From Maribacter orientalis (GTDB lineage: Bacteria > Bacteroidota > Bacteroidia > Flavobacteriales > Flavobacteriaceae), in contig NZ_FNZN01000005.1 in the NCBI RefSeq assembly GCF_900109345.1, forward strand, positions 62,001 to 126,000: a DNA stretch of 64,000 nucleotides, in the 5' to 3' direction. This document shows positions 55,135 through 62,871 of this stretch, piece by piece. A model generated the notes under the pieces. The model did not search any database and had not been told where the DNA came from. It worked only from the letters and a program-made list of their open reading frames with translations. Within the stretch, counting starts at the first letter, position 1, and each line of letters starts with the position of its first letter. Made by a program: the position numbers and the translations under genes.

Positions 55135-55461
55135 TTACTTGAATAACGAATCCATACCGGGAATATTGGGCATTCCTTCTTTTGCAACAGCTGCCAATTC
55201 TGCTTCATTAACGCTTGTAGCGTTTTGTATGGCTTTGTTTAAAGTCATGATGAGGTAGTCTTCCAATTGTTCTTTGTCTTCCAAAAGACGGTCATCTATT
55301 GCTATTTTTTTAATCTGTCTATTGGCAGTTATAGTTACTGCTAATAAGTTGTCATTTGATTTTTCTTCAAGTGTAACCGTATCCAATCTTTTTTTAGTGG
55401 CTTCTACCTTTTGTTGGGTTTCTTTGAGTTTTCCCATCATTCCCATCATATCTCCGAACAT
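55135..55461 (-). CDS. ebfC: YbaB/EbfC family nucleoid-associated protein
   Basis: A 108-aa DNA-binding protein beginning [20 protein letters not shown], with [19 protein letters not shown] and [20 protein letters not shown]. This is the helix-beta-helix layout of YbaB/EbfC, which forms a tweezer-like dimer on DNA. No dnaX or recR is adjacent, which is common in Bacteroidota. Complete. Confidence 0.92.
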   Translation of the reverse strand: MFGDMMGMMGKLKETQQKVEATKKRLDTVTLEEKSNDNLLAVTITANRQIKKIAIDDRLLEDKEQLEDYLIMTLNKAIQNATSVNEAELAAVAKEGMPNIPGMDSLFK

Positions 55462-55587
55462 AATTTAATATTTAGATTTAAGATGTAAAAATAATAAAAT
55501 TGTAGCCCATTTTTGTTTTTAAGTATTCTAAAAGGGGATGTGGTAATTAGTCTTATTTTTACATGCTTATTAAATAATGAACTTAAT

Positions 55588-57645
55588 ATGAGTCATATGA
55601 ATCCCCCAATAGCGAAAAAAGTAGAAAAGGAATTAATCATTCATGATGATGTTAGGTTGGATAATTATTATTGGCTTAATGACAAGGAAGATAAAGAAGT
55701 TATTTCATACCTAGAGGCTGAAAATTCCTATTACGAAACGCTAACGGCACATACTAAAGAGTTTCAAGAAAATTTATTTCTAGAAATGAAGGGTAGAATT
55801 AAAGAAGATGATTCTTCCGTGCCTTATAAATTGAATGATTATTGGTATAGTACGCGATATGTAATAGGAGGTGAGTACCCTTTATATTCAAGATTTAAGC
55901 AGCATTTAAACGCTGAAGAAGAAATAATGTTCAACGGCAATGAAATGGCCAAAGGTCACGATTATTTTAGTCTTGGTGGCATTGCTATCAGTCCTGATAA
56001 CAAATTGGCTGCATTTGGTGTCGATACTGTTTCAAGAAGGCAATATACTTTACAGGTTAAAAATCTAGAAACTGGAGTTATTTTAGAAGATAAAATTGTG
56101 AATACTACAGGCGGTGGCGTATGGGCTAATGATAATAAGACCTTGTTTTATACTAGAAAAGATCCAGTAACACTTCGTTCTGATAAAATTTACAAGCATA
56201 AGTTAGGTACACCAACTACTGAAGATGTTCTGATTTTTCATGAAGATGATGATACATTTAGCACCTTTATTTATCGTACCAAATCGAAAAAGTATTTGGT
56301 TATAGGTTCATTTAGTACATTGACTTCTGAATTTCAAATTTTACCTACCGATAATCCTGATGGTGAGTTTGTAGTTTTTTCTCCGCGAAAAAGAGGTTTA
56401 GAGTATACTATCTTTCATTATGAGAATTACTTCTACATTTTAACGAATAAGGATAAGGCCGAGAATTTTAAGTTAATGCGAACTTCGGAAGAAGAGACGG
56501 AATCTGAACATTGGCAAGAGTTTATTCCTCATCGTGAAGAAGTATTATTAGAAGATATCGATATTTTTAAGGAATATTATGTGCTTTCTGAGCGTGAAAA
56601 CGGACTCAATAAGATTCGAATAATTAGATGGGACGGTACTGAGGAATACTTTTTACCATTTCAAAGTGAAACATATACTGCCTACGTAGGTAGTAATCCT
56701 GATTTTGATACTGAGATTTTAAGGTATTCTTATAACTCAATGTCTACTCCAAGTTCGGTTATTGATTTTAATATGCGAACTAAATTGAAAGATGTCAAGA
56801 AAGAGCAGGAAGTGCTTGGTGGTCAGTTTGACAAGGAAAACTATAAAGAACTTCGTTTGTGGGCTACAGCGCGTGATGGCGAAAAGATACCTATGTCATT
56901 AGTTTATAGAAAAGATACGGTATTAGACGAAAATACACCTTTGTTACAATATGCATATGGATCATATGGCGCTACTATAGATCCTTATTTCTCTACAGTT
57001 CGTTTAAGTTTACTAGATCGTGGTTTTGTTTACACCATTGCACATATAAGAGGTGGGGAGTATTTAGGGCGAAGATGGTATGACACTGGAAAACTAATGC
57101 AAAAGAAAAACACATTTACCGATTTTATCGATTGTTCTAAATTTTTAATCGAACAAAAAATGACCAGTGCTAAGCATTTATATGCTATGGGTGGATCGGC
57201 GGGTGGCTTGTTAATGGGTGCTATTATCAATATGCAACCTGATATTTATAAGGGCATCATTGCAGCTGTACCCTTCGTTGATGTAGTAACCACAATGTTA
57301 GATGATTCTATTCCATTAACAACGGGTGAGTATGATGAATGGGGAAATCCGAATGAAAAGGAATATTACGATTATATGAAGTCTTATTCGCCATATGATA
57401 ATGTTGTTTCACAAGAATATCCAAATATGTTGGTGACTACTGGTTTGCATGATTCTCAAGTGCAATATTTTGAACCTGCTAAATGGGTAGCTAAATTAAG
57501 AGATTTAAAAACTGATAGTCATCAATTATTTCTTAACACCAATATGGAAGCTGGCCATGGAGGTGCTTCTGGAAGGTTCGAATCTTTACGTGAAGTAGCT
57601 AAAGAATATGCCTTTTTTTTAGATTTAGAAGGAAAAATCGCATAG
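55588..57645 (+). CDS. ptrB: S9 family peptidase, oligopeptidase B-like
   Basis: A 685-aa prolyl-oligopeptidase-family enzyme. The N-terminal seven-bladed propeller begins VRLDNYYWLNDKEDKEVI and contains GGIAISPDNKLAAFGVDT. The C-terminal alpha/beta hydrolase domain has YGSYGATIDPYFSTVRLSLL, AHIRGGEYLGRRWYD, the nucleophile elbow AMGGSAGGLLMGA (Ser) and the His region MEAGHGGASGRF, with Asp in VTTGLHDSQVQYFEP. This matches oligopeptidase B, cleaving after basic residues in short peptides; there is no signal peptide from the ATG at 55588, so it is cytoplasmic. The open frame extends upstream to 55513, but that part is not protein-like. The gene symbol is by analogy. Confidence 0.87.
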   Translation: MSHMNPPIAKKVEKELIIHDDVRLDNYYWLNDKEDKEVISYLEAENSYYETLTAHTKEFQENLFLEMKGRIKEDDSSVPYKLNDYWYSTRYVIGGEYPLYSRFKQHLNAEEEIMFNGNEMAKGHDYFSLGGIAISPDNKLAAFGVDTVSRRQYTLQVKNLETGVILEDKIVNTTGGGVWANDNKTLFYTRKDPVTLRSDKIYKHKLGTPTTEDVLIFHEDDDTFSTFIYRTKSKKYLVIGSFSTLTSEFQILPTDNPDGEFVVFSPRKRGLEYTIFHYENYFYILTNKDKAENFKLMRTSEEETESEHWQEFIPHREEVLLEDIDIFKEYYVLSERENGLNKIRIIRWDGTEEYFLPFQSETYTAYVGSNPDFDTEILRYSYNSMSTPSSVIDFNMRTKLKDVKKEQEVLGGQFDKENYKELRLWATARDGEKIPMSLVYRKDTVLDENTPLLQYAYGSYGATIDPYFSTVRLSLLDRGFVYTIAHIRGGEYLGRRWYDTGKLMQKKNTFTDFIDCSKFLIEQKMTSAKHLYAMGGSAGGLLMGAIINMQPDIYKGIIAAVPFVDVVTTMLDDSIPLTTGEYDEWGNPNEKEYYDYMKSYSPYDNVVSQEYPNMLVTTGLHDSQVQYFEPAKWVAKLRDLKTDSHQLFLNTNMEAGHGGASGRFESLREVAKEYAFFLDLEGKIA

Positions 57646-57659
57646 TTGAAAAAAAATAG

Positions 57660-57667
57660 TAGCTTTG
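57660..57667 (+). promoter_or_regulatory. -7 promoter box before the capA-like gene
   Basis: TAGCTTTG fits TAnnTTTG, 57 nt upstream of the ATG at 57724. A TTG at 57646 is too close for a standard -33 element. Pattern match only. Confidence 0.4.
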
Positions 57668-57723
57668 CATCAGAAATTTTAACAAATTTCGTTTATAGAA
57701 ACAACTAAACTTTGAACCCCCTT

Positions 57724-58764
57724 ATGAAAAATGAGATCAGGGCTTACAACAATATATTAGAATTAGTAGGTAATACACCACTAGTTAAGTTGAATAAAAT
57801 TGCTGAAGGTCTAACCGGTAATTTTTACGCAAAGGTCGAGGCTTTTAATCCAGGTCATTCTTCTAAAGATAGAATTGCGATTCATATTATTGAGCAAGCA
57901 GAAAAAGCAGGTTTACTTACAGAAGGTAGTACTATAATTGAGACAACTTCTGGTAATACTGGTTTTAGTATAGCTATGGCTAGTATCATTAAAGGTTACG
58001 ATTGCATTTTGGCAGTAAGTTCAAAATCATCACCAGATAAAATTGATATGCTTCGCTCAATGGGCGCTAAGGTATATGTTTGTCCTGCGCACGTTAGTGC
58101 AGATGATCCTAGATCTTACTACGAAGTGGCAAAAAGATTACATAAAGAGACAAAAAACTCCATCTACATCAATCAATATTTTAATAAATTGAATATGGAG
58201 GCACATTATAAATCAACCGGTCCTGAAATTTGGGAGCAAACAGGTGGGCAAATCACCCATTTAATTGCGTGTAGTGGAACAGGGGGTACGATTTCTGGTA
58301 CAGCACGTTACTTGAAAGAGCAAAATCCTAATATCAAAGTTATTGGTGTTGATGCTTTTGGTTCAGTATTAAAGAAATATCATGAAACCGGTAAATTAGA
58401 CACTAATGAAATTTATCCTTACCGTATTGAAGGTTTAGGTAAAAATTTGATTCCAGGAGCGACCGATTTTTCTATTATAGATGAGTTTATAAAGGTCACC
58501 GATGCTGAAAGTGCACATACAGCGAGAGAAATTTCTAGAACAGAGGGTATTTTTGTCGGTTACACAAGTGGTGCGGTAATGCAGGCAATTAAACAATTAA
58601 ATGAATTGAATACCTTCGATATTAATAGTAATGTTGTTGCTATTTTTCCTGATCATGGTTCGCGATATATGAGTAAGATATATAGTGATCAATGGATGGA
58701 AGATCAAGGTTTCTTAAACACAAATGCTGTAGAGGAAATTCAAGAGATTCAATATATAAAATAA
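57724..58764 (+). CDS. capA: PLP-dependent cysteine synthase-family enzyme, probable cysteate synthase
   Basis: A 346-aa fold-type II PLP enzyme. The Schiff-base Lys48 is in [15 protein letters not shown], the substrate loop is [15 protein letters not shown], and the phosphate loop is [17 protein letters not shown]-terminal tail of about 30 residues, longer than CysK, follows [19 protein letters not shown]. CysK/CBS members add a thiol or sulfite to activated serine. The gene is followed by an acyltransferase of the cysteate/serine type, which is the pairing reported for capnine synthesis in Capnocytophaga, so O-phosphoserine plus sulfite to cysteate is the likely reaction. The symbol reflects that inference; CysK activity cannot be excluded. 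The TTG at 57712 is a weaker start. Confidence 0.75.
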   Translation: MKNEIRAYNNILELVGNTPLVKLNKIAEGLTGNFYAKVEAFNPGHSSKDRIAIHIIEQAEKAGLLTEGSTIIETTSGNTGFSIAMASIIKGYDCILAVSSKSSPDKIDMLRSMGAKVYVCPAHVSADDPRSYYEVAKRLHKETKNSIYINQYFNKLNMEAHYKSTGPEIWEQTGGQITHLIACSGTGGTISGTARYLKEQNPNIKVIGVDAFGSVLKKYHETGKLDTNEIYPYRIEGLGKNLIPGATDFSIIDEFIKVTDAESAHTAREISRTEGIFVGYTSGAVMQAIKQLNELNTFDINSNVVAIFPDHGSRYMSKIYSDQWMEDQGFLNTNAVEEIQEIQYIK

Positions 58765-58783
58765 TTTGAAGCATATATTTTCG

Positions 58784-58810
58784 AAAAAGTGGGTTTATGG
58801 CCCACTTTTT
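58784..58810 (+). terminator. Terminator between the capA- and capB-like genes
   Basis: AAAAAGTGGG (58784-58793) and CCCACTTTTT (58801-58810), 7-nt loop, followed by TTTT-like sequence. It makes the two genes separate units or attenuates read-through. Confidence 0.85.
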
Positions 58811-58849
58811 TGCGTTGTAAATATTTTATGAAACTTTGTCAAATTTATT

Positions 58850-58857
58850 TACTTTTG
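58850..58857 (+). promoter_or_regulatory. -7 promoter box of the capB-like gene
   Basis: TACTTTTG fits TAnnTTTG; the ATG at 58878 is 20 nt further on. No well-spaced -33 TTTG is visible. Confidence 0.5.
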
Positions 58858-58877
58858 CAACAGAATAAAATCGAACT

Positions 58878-60137
58878 ATGAGAGACTTATTTGATAGAAT
58901 ATTAGAAAATAAAGGACCTTTAGGAAAATGGGCTTCACAAGCTGAAGGATATTTCGTTTTCCCTAAATTAGAAGGGCCTATTTCTAATAGAATGAAATTT
59001 CAAGGAAGAGAAGTAATCACTTGGAGCATAAATGATTACTTGGGTTTAGCTAATCTTCCGGAAGTTAAAAAGGTAGATGGTGATACAGCTGCAGAATATG
59101 GATCTGCTTACCCAATGGGTGCGAGAATGATGAGTGGTCATACTGAGTTTCATGAACAACTAGAACAAGAATTAGCTTCTTTTGTTAATAAGGAAGCTGC
59201 TTATCTTTTAAACTTTGGTTACCAAGGCATTATGTCTTGTATTGATGCATTGGTTGGTAAAGATGATATTATTGTTTATGATGTTGATGCTCATGCTTGT
59301 ATTATTGATGGTGTGCGTTTACATATGGGAAAACGTTTTACATTTAAGCATAATGATATTAAGAGTTTAGAGTTAAACTTGGAGCGCGCCACTAAAATGG
59401 CAGAGCAAACAGGAGGAGGTATTTTAGTTATTTCTGAAGGTGTTTTTGGAATGCGTGGTGAGCAAGGAAAATTAAAAGAAATCGTTGCACTTAAGAAAAA
59501 GTTCAATTTCCGTTTCTTGGTTGATGATGCGCATGGTTTTGGAACTTTAGGTGAGACAGGTGCAGGAGCAGGTGAGGAGCAAGGTATTCAAGATGATATA
59601 GATGTTTATTTTGCAACCTTTGCAAAATCAATGGCCGGTATTGGAGCCTTCCTAGCTGCAGATCAAGGAATTATTGACTATTTAAAATATAATTTACGTT
59701 CACAAATGTTTGCTAAATCATTACCAATGGTTTATGTGAAAGGAGCATTAAAACGATTAGATATGTTACGAACTCAACCAGAACTTAAAGCTAAGTTATG
59801 GGAGAACGTAAACGCGCTTCAAAATGGTTTAAAAGATAATGGTTTTGATATAGGTACTACAACAAGTTGTGTGACTCCAGTATATTTAAATGGTAGTATA
59901 CCTGAAGCAATGGCTTTGGTAAAAGACTTGCGTGAAAATCACAGTATTTTCTGTTCGATAGTGGTGTATCCGGTAATTCCAAAAGGACTTATCTTGCTTC
60001 GTTTAATTCCAACAGCTACACATACTTTACAAGACGTTGAAGAAACTTTAACAGCTTTTTCATCTATTCGTGAGCGTTTGCAAAATGGAACGTACAAAAG
60101 ACTTTCTGCTGCAGTTGCAGCGGCAATGGGAGAATAA
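58878..60137 (+). CDS. capB: Alpha-oxoamine synthase, probable cysteate (or serine) acyltransferase
   Basis: A 419-aa PLP enzyme of the KBL/SPT/AONS family. Seen: ITWSINDYLGLANLPEVKK, GSAYPMGARMMSGHTEFHEQ, AAYLLNFGYQGIM, ILVISEGVFGMRGEQGKL, FLVDDAHGFGTLGETGAG and the Schiff-base Lys250 in FATFAKSMAGIGAF. The sequence closely follows the conserved single flavobacterial copy that, in F. johnsoniae, is reported to condense cysteate with an acyl thioester in capnine synthesis. Serine palmitoyltransferase for sphingolipids is the alternative. A neighbouring cysteate-synthase-like gene favours the sulfonolipid role. It has its own promoter and ends at a perfect terminator. Confidence 0.8.
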   Translation: MRDLFDRILENKGPLGKWASQAEGYFVFPKLEGPISNRMKFQGREVITWSINDYLGLANLPEVKKVDGDTAAEYGSAYPMGARMMSGHTEFHEQLEQELASFVNKEAAYLLNFGYQGIMSCIDALVGKDDIIVYDVDAHACIIDGVRLHMGKRFTFKHNDIKSLELNLERATKMAEQTGGGILVISEGVFGMRGEQGKLKEIVALKKKFNFRFLVDDAHGFGTLGETGAGAGEEQGIQDDIDVYFATFAKSMAGIGAFLAADQGIIDYLKYNLRSQMFAKSLPMVYVKGALKRLDMLRTQPELKAKLWENVNALQNGLKDNGFDIGTTTSCVTPVYLNGSIPEAMALVKDLRENHSIFCSIVVYPVIPKGLILLRLIPTATHTLQDVEETLTAFSSIRERLQNGTYKRLSAAVAAAMGE

Positions 60138-60156
60138 TGTCAAGTCATTATAATTT

Positions 60157-60192
60157 AAAAAGCCCAGATTCAAATTTGAATCTGGGCTTTTT
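60157..60192. terminator. Bidirectional terminator, 18-bp perfect inverted repeat
   Basis: AAAAAGCCCAGATTCAAA followed directly by its reverse complement. It separates the capB-like gene from the convergent acyltransferase-like gene. Confidence 0.93.
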
Positions 60193-60200
60193 ATTTGTGC

Positions 60201-61322
60201 TTAGTTTAGTGATTTCTTATATGTTCTTCTGCGTTTATAAATCACTGGGTCGAAATGTTTCCACATTTGTTTGATGGCAAGATTCTCTTCTAATTCGGGA
60301 GTTCTATAGCACATATCGATACCTTTTTCAGTAAATGTCTTATAGTACTCATTAAAAATTACAGCAGTTACTCCTTTGTTTTGGTATTCAGGGTGAATGC
60401 CTACTAGATAAAAGATAACATCTTTACTATTCTTTTTAGCTTTTAAAAGGTGGTATAAGCCAAAGGGAAATAATTTACCGTTCGCTTTCTGTAGTGCTTC
60501 AGAAAATGAAGGCATTACAATGGCAAAAGCAATTAATTTATCTTCCTTGTCTTTTATGAACTTTATATATTCAGGATTTATGAAACTGATATATTTTTTC
60601 TTGAAATAAGCTTTTTGTATTTCGGTAATAGGAACGAATGAAGAAAGACTTGCATAGGTTTCATTGAATAAGTCGAACATTTCATCCGCCAGAGGCATTA
60701 CCTCTTTAGTTTTTGTAAAGTTGACCTCTTTTAGTCCGTAGCGTCTTTTTATTAAGTCATTCAGTTTTGAAAAAAGTTTCGGATCAGCATTTTTTGCTGG
60801 AAACTTATTTTCCATATACTCCTTCTCCTTCACAAAACCGAAATTTTCATAATGGTCTTTGTAATAAGGGTGGTTGTACCAAGTAATCATCGTACCTATA
60901 TGGTCGAAACCTTCAACCAAAACACCTACTTTGTCTAAATTTGAAAAACCTACAGGGCCTTCCATGTATTCTAGGTTGTGTTGATTTCCAATTTCAGCCA
61001 CCTTGTCTAAAAGTGCTTTTGACACTGTAGGGTCATCAATAAAATCGAACCATCCAAAACGCATTTTTTTTACATTCTGTTGATTAACTTCTAATTGATT
61101 AATTACTGCGGCAACACGACCTACTAATTTATCACCATCATAGGCAAGAAAAAACCAAGCTTCAGCATCTTTAAAAACAGGGTTTTTATTCTTGTCAAAA
61201 CTTTCCAATTCATCATTAATAATGGGTGGTACCCAATATTTATTGTTTTTGTATAGCGAAAAAGGAAAGGTTACAAAGCGTTTTAAGTCTTGCTTTGATT
61301 TAGCTTCATGTAGTGTAATCAT
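60201..61322 (-). CDS. GNAT-fold acyltransferase-like protein, 373 aa
   Basis: A soluble double-GNAT-sized protein starting ITLHEAKSKQDLKRFVTFPF. It contains FFLAYDGDKLVGRVAAVINQ, MEGPVGFSNLDKVGVLVEGF, MITWYNHPYYKDHYENFGF and, in the C-terminal half, YLVGIHPEYQNKGVTAVIF, whose QNKGVTA loop is the acyl-CoA-binding motif. Bacteroidota homologues are annotated only as N-acetyltransferases. Next to the capB-like gene, N-acylation of a sphingoid-like base is an attractive role, since bacterial ceramide synthases have a similar fold; this is inference. A small inverted repeat, ACTTCT-TT-AGAAGT, lies just upstream of the ATG at 61322. Confidence 0.78.
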   Translation of the reverse strand: MITLHEAKSKQDLKRFVTFPFSLYKNNKYWVPPIINDELESFDKNKNPVFKDAEAWFFLAYDGDKLVGRVAAVINQLEVNQQNVKKMRFGWFDFIDDPTVSKALLDKVAEIGNQHNLEYMEGPVGFSNLDKVGVLVEGFDHIGTMITWYNHPYYKDHYENFGFVKEKEYMENKFPAKNADPKLFSKLNDLIKRRYGLKEVNFTKTKEVMPLADEMFDLFNETYASLSSFVPITEIQKAYFKKKYISFINPEYIKFIKDKEDKLIAFAIVMPSFSEALQKANGKLFPFGLYHLLKAKKNSKDVIFYLVGIHPEYQNKGVTAVIFNEYYKTFTEKGIDMCYRTPELEENLAIKQMWKHFDPVIYKRRRTYKKSLN

Positions 61323-61408
61323 TGAACTTCTTTAGAAGTGTCAATATTAGGAATATTAATTAGAACTGAAAAGGGGTATAGAATGAAAATTATATATAAA
61401 TTAATGAC

Positions 61409-62497
61409 TTAAAAGTCTATTTCGTTACTCTCTTTCTTTTTCTTCTTCTCTTCTTTCTTTAATTTTTTAAGCTGTTTTTTAGAAGGTCCAAGATCAATGT
61501 CTTCAGCTCCATTGCCTTTGTTTTTATTCTTTTTCCTTTTGTCTTTTTTCATGGCGTCCTTATCAATGGCACCGCCATTTTGATCAGCCTCTTGATCTTC
61601 AATTGCAATTAAGTTGTCTTGATGAAAATCCATTCTATATGAACCTCCTAGTCCTATGAAAATTCGGGAAGGTGTATTTTTTAGACTTGCCCCCATATTA
61701 AAATCTAACTGTAGGTTTTCCTTCAGTAAATGGGCAATACCTCCCCTAATCAATAAATCGGCATACCTATCGCTTTGTATACCTTGGTGCTCTACGAATA
61801 CACTCCATTTAGGGTTTCTAAAAGCATGAGACAGGGAAATTAAATAACTTAACTCAGGGTCGTCAGAACTAATACGGTCATAAGCGGTATTTGTAATAAG
61901 AACGAATCTCGGTGTTATACGACTTTGAGTAGCTATCATACCTCGGTATGATAGGGTTGGTTCGCCAACATAGAAAGGATTGTCACCAATTACGAAATTA
62001 GCACCACCATATAATGAAACGGCCGGAATTAGATTTTTGAACTGAAATTTATTATTTGCTCGCCAGCTATATAAATTTGGTTTATTCGCTTCTGGATTTT
62101 TGAACGGATCGTAGATTAAATATTTTAGGCCCAATCGGTTTCTTGAAAAATCTCTACGCTTTGCTAACAGATTAAAATTTGTGTAAGTGATATCTTGATC
62201 TTGAAAAGTACCTTCGAAATTGATTTCTAATCGTTCAAACAATAAGCCGTAACGTAATGATATGTCACTCGCCCAAATATCAGATTGGGTATTCAATAAA
62301 GTGTGGTCGCGCTGTTCATAGAATACACCTAATTCTGCTTGGACTACATTTTTTCCAACCGCGTATGCACTTACCGAAAGACCTGGTCTGTTAGAATTTA
62401 TAACATCTGTGTATTGTGAAATACCAGCCAAGGGTAGAAATAGTAGAATGATTAAAACGTAATGATATGATTTAGAGTAGACAAATAGACTATTCAT
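61409..62497 (-). CDS. Outer-membrane beta-barrel, phenol MetA-like transporter family, Lys-rich C-terminus
   Basis: A 362-aa exported protein. The signal peptide (YHYVLIILLFLPLAGISQ) is followed by DVINSNRPGLSVSAYAVGKN and VVQAELGVFYEQR, then repeated short amphipathic strands (YGLLFERLEINFEGTFQDQD; PRFVLITNTAYDRIS; NLQLDFNMGASLKNTPSRIF). This matches the putative MetA-pathway outer-membrane family (PF13557). A C-terminal extension of about 80 residues is extraordinarily basic (KKQLKKLKKEEKKKKKE). The substrate is unknown. The ATG at 62497 is preferred over the GTG at 62503. Confidence 0.8.
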   Translation of the reverse strand: MNSLFVYSKSYHYVLIILLFLPLAGISQYTDVINSNRPGLSVSAYAVGKNVVQAELGVFYEQRDHTLLNTQSDIWASDISLRYGLLFERLEINFEGTFQDQDITYTNFNLLAKRRDFSRNRLGLKYLIYDPFKNPEANKPNLYSWRANNKFQFKNLIPAVSLYGGANFVIGDNPFYVGEPTLSYRGMIATQSRITPRFVLITNTAYDRISSDDPELSYLISLSHAFRNPKWSVFVEHQGIQSDRYADLLIRGGIAHLLKENLQLDFNMGASLKNTPSRIFIGLGGSYRMDFHQDNLIAIEDQEADQNGGAIDKDAMKKDKRKKNKNKGNGAEDIDLGPSKKQLKKLKKEEKKKKKESNEIDF

Positions 62498-62555
62498 GAA
62501 CACGATTTTATAATTATTTTAATATTATGATTCTATTTATACAACGTGATAATTG

Positions 62556-62563
62556 TATTTTTG
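62556..62563 (+). promoter_or_regulatory. -7 promoter box of the DUF4834 gene
   Basis: TATTTTTG fits TAnnTTTG and lies 21 nt before the ATG at 62585. It also falls in the longer frame that would start at 62546, supporting the later start. Confidence 0.45.
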
Positions 62564-62584
62564 ATATACTTAGACAGTAATAAA

Positions 62585-62839
62585 ATGGCTTTTTTAAAAA
62601 CTATATTGATAATTCTTTTGGTGTATTACTTACTAAAATTTTTAGTAAAGTTATTTGCACCAAAAATTTTAAGCTACGCAGCAAAGAAAACAGAATCGCA
62701 TTTTAAGCAAGCTTTTGATAATCAACGTGCTTCAGATGAAGAAAATATTGGAGACGTTATTATAAATAAAAAAACCTCAAAGAAAAAAAACGATTCAGAA
62801 AAAGTAGGTGAATACATTGATTTTGAAGAGCTAGACTAG
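62585..62839 (+). CDS. DUF4834 family membrane-anchored protein
   Basis: An 84-aa protein with one N-terminal membrane helix (MAFLKTILIILLVYYLLKFL) and a charged cytoplasmic tail ending GEYIDFEELD. This is the layout of DUF4834, a small flavobacterial family of unknown function. The frame extends to 62546, but a -7 box lies inside that extension and the ATG at 62585 gives the family length. It precedes the YfhO-like gene by 32 nt, so the two may be co-transcribed. Confidence 0.8.
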   Translation: MAFLKTILIILLVYYLLKFLVKLFAPKILSYAAKKTESHFKQAFDNQRASDEENIGDVIINKKTSKKKNDSEKVGEYIDFEELD

Positions 62840-62840
62840 T

Positions 62841-62848
62841 TATCTTTG
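62841..62848 (+). promoter_or_regulatory. -7 promoter box of the YfhO-like gene
   Basis: TATCTTTG fits TAnnTTTG, directly after the DUF4834 stop and about 24 nt before the ATG at 62872. TTTG at 62822-62825 is a possible -33 element, although the 15-nt spacer is short. Confidence 0.45.
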
Positions 62849-62871
62849 TTAAAAAACTACTTATTTAGCAC

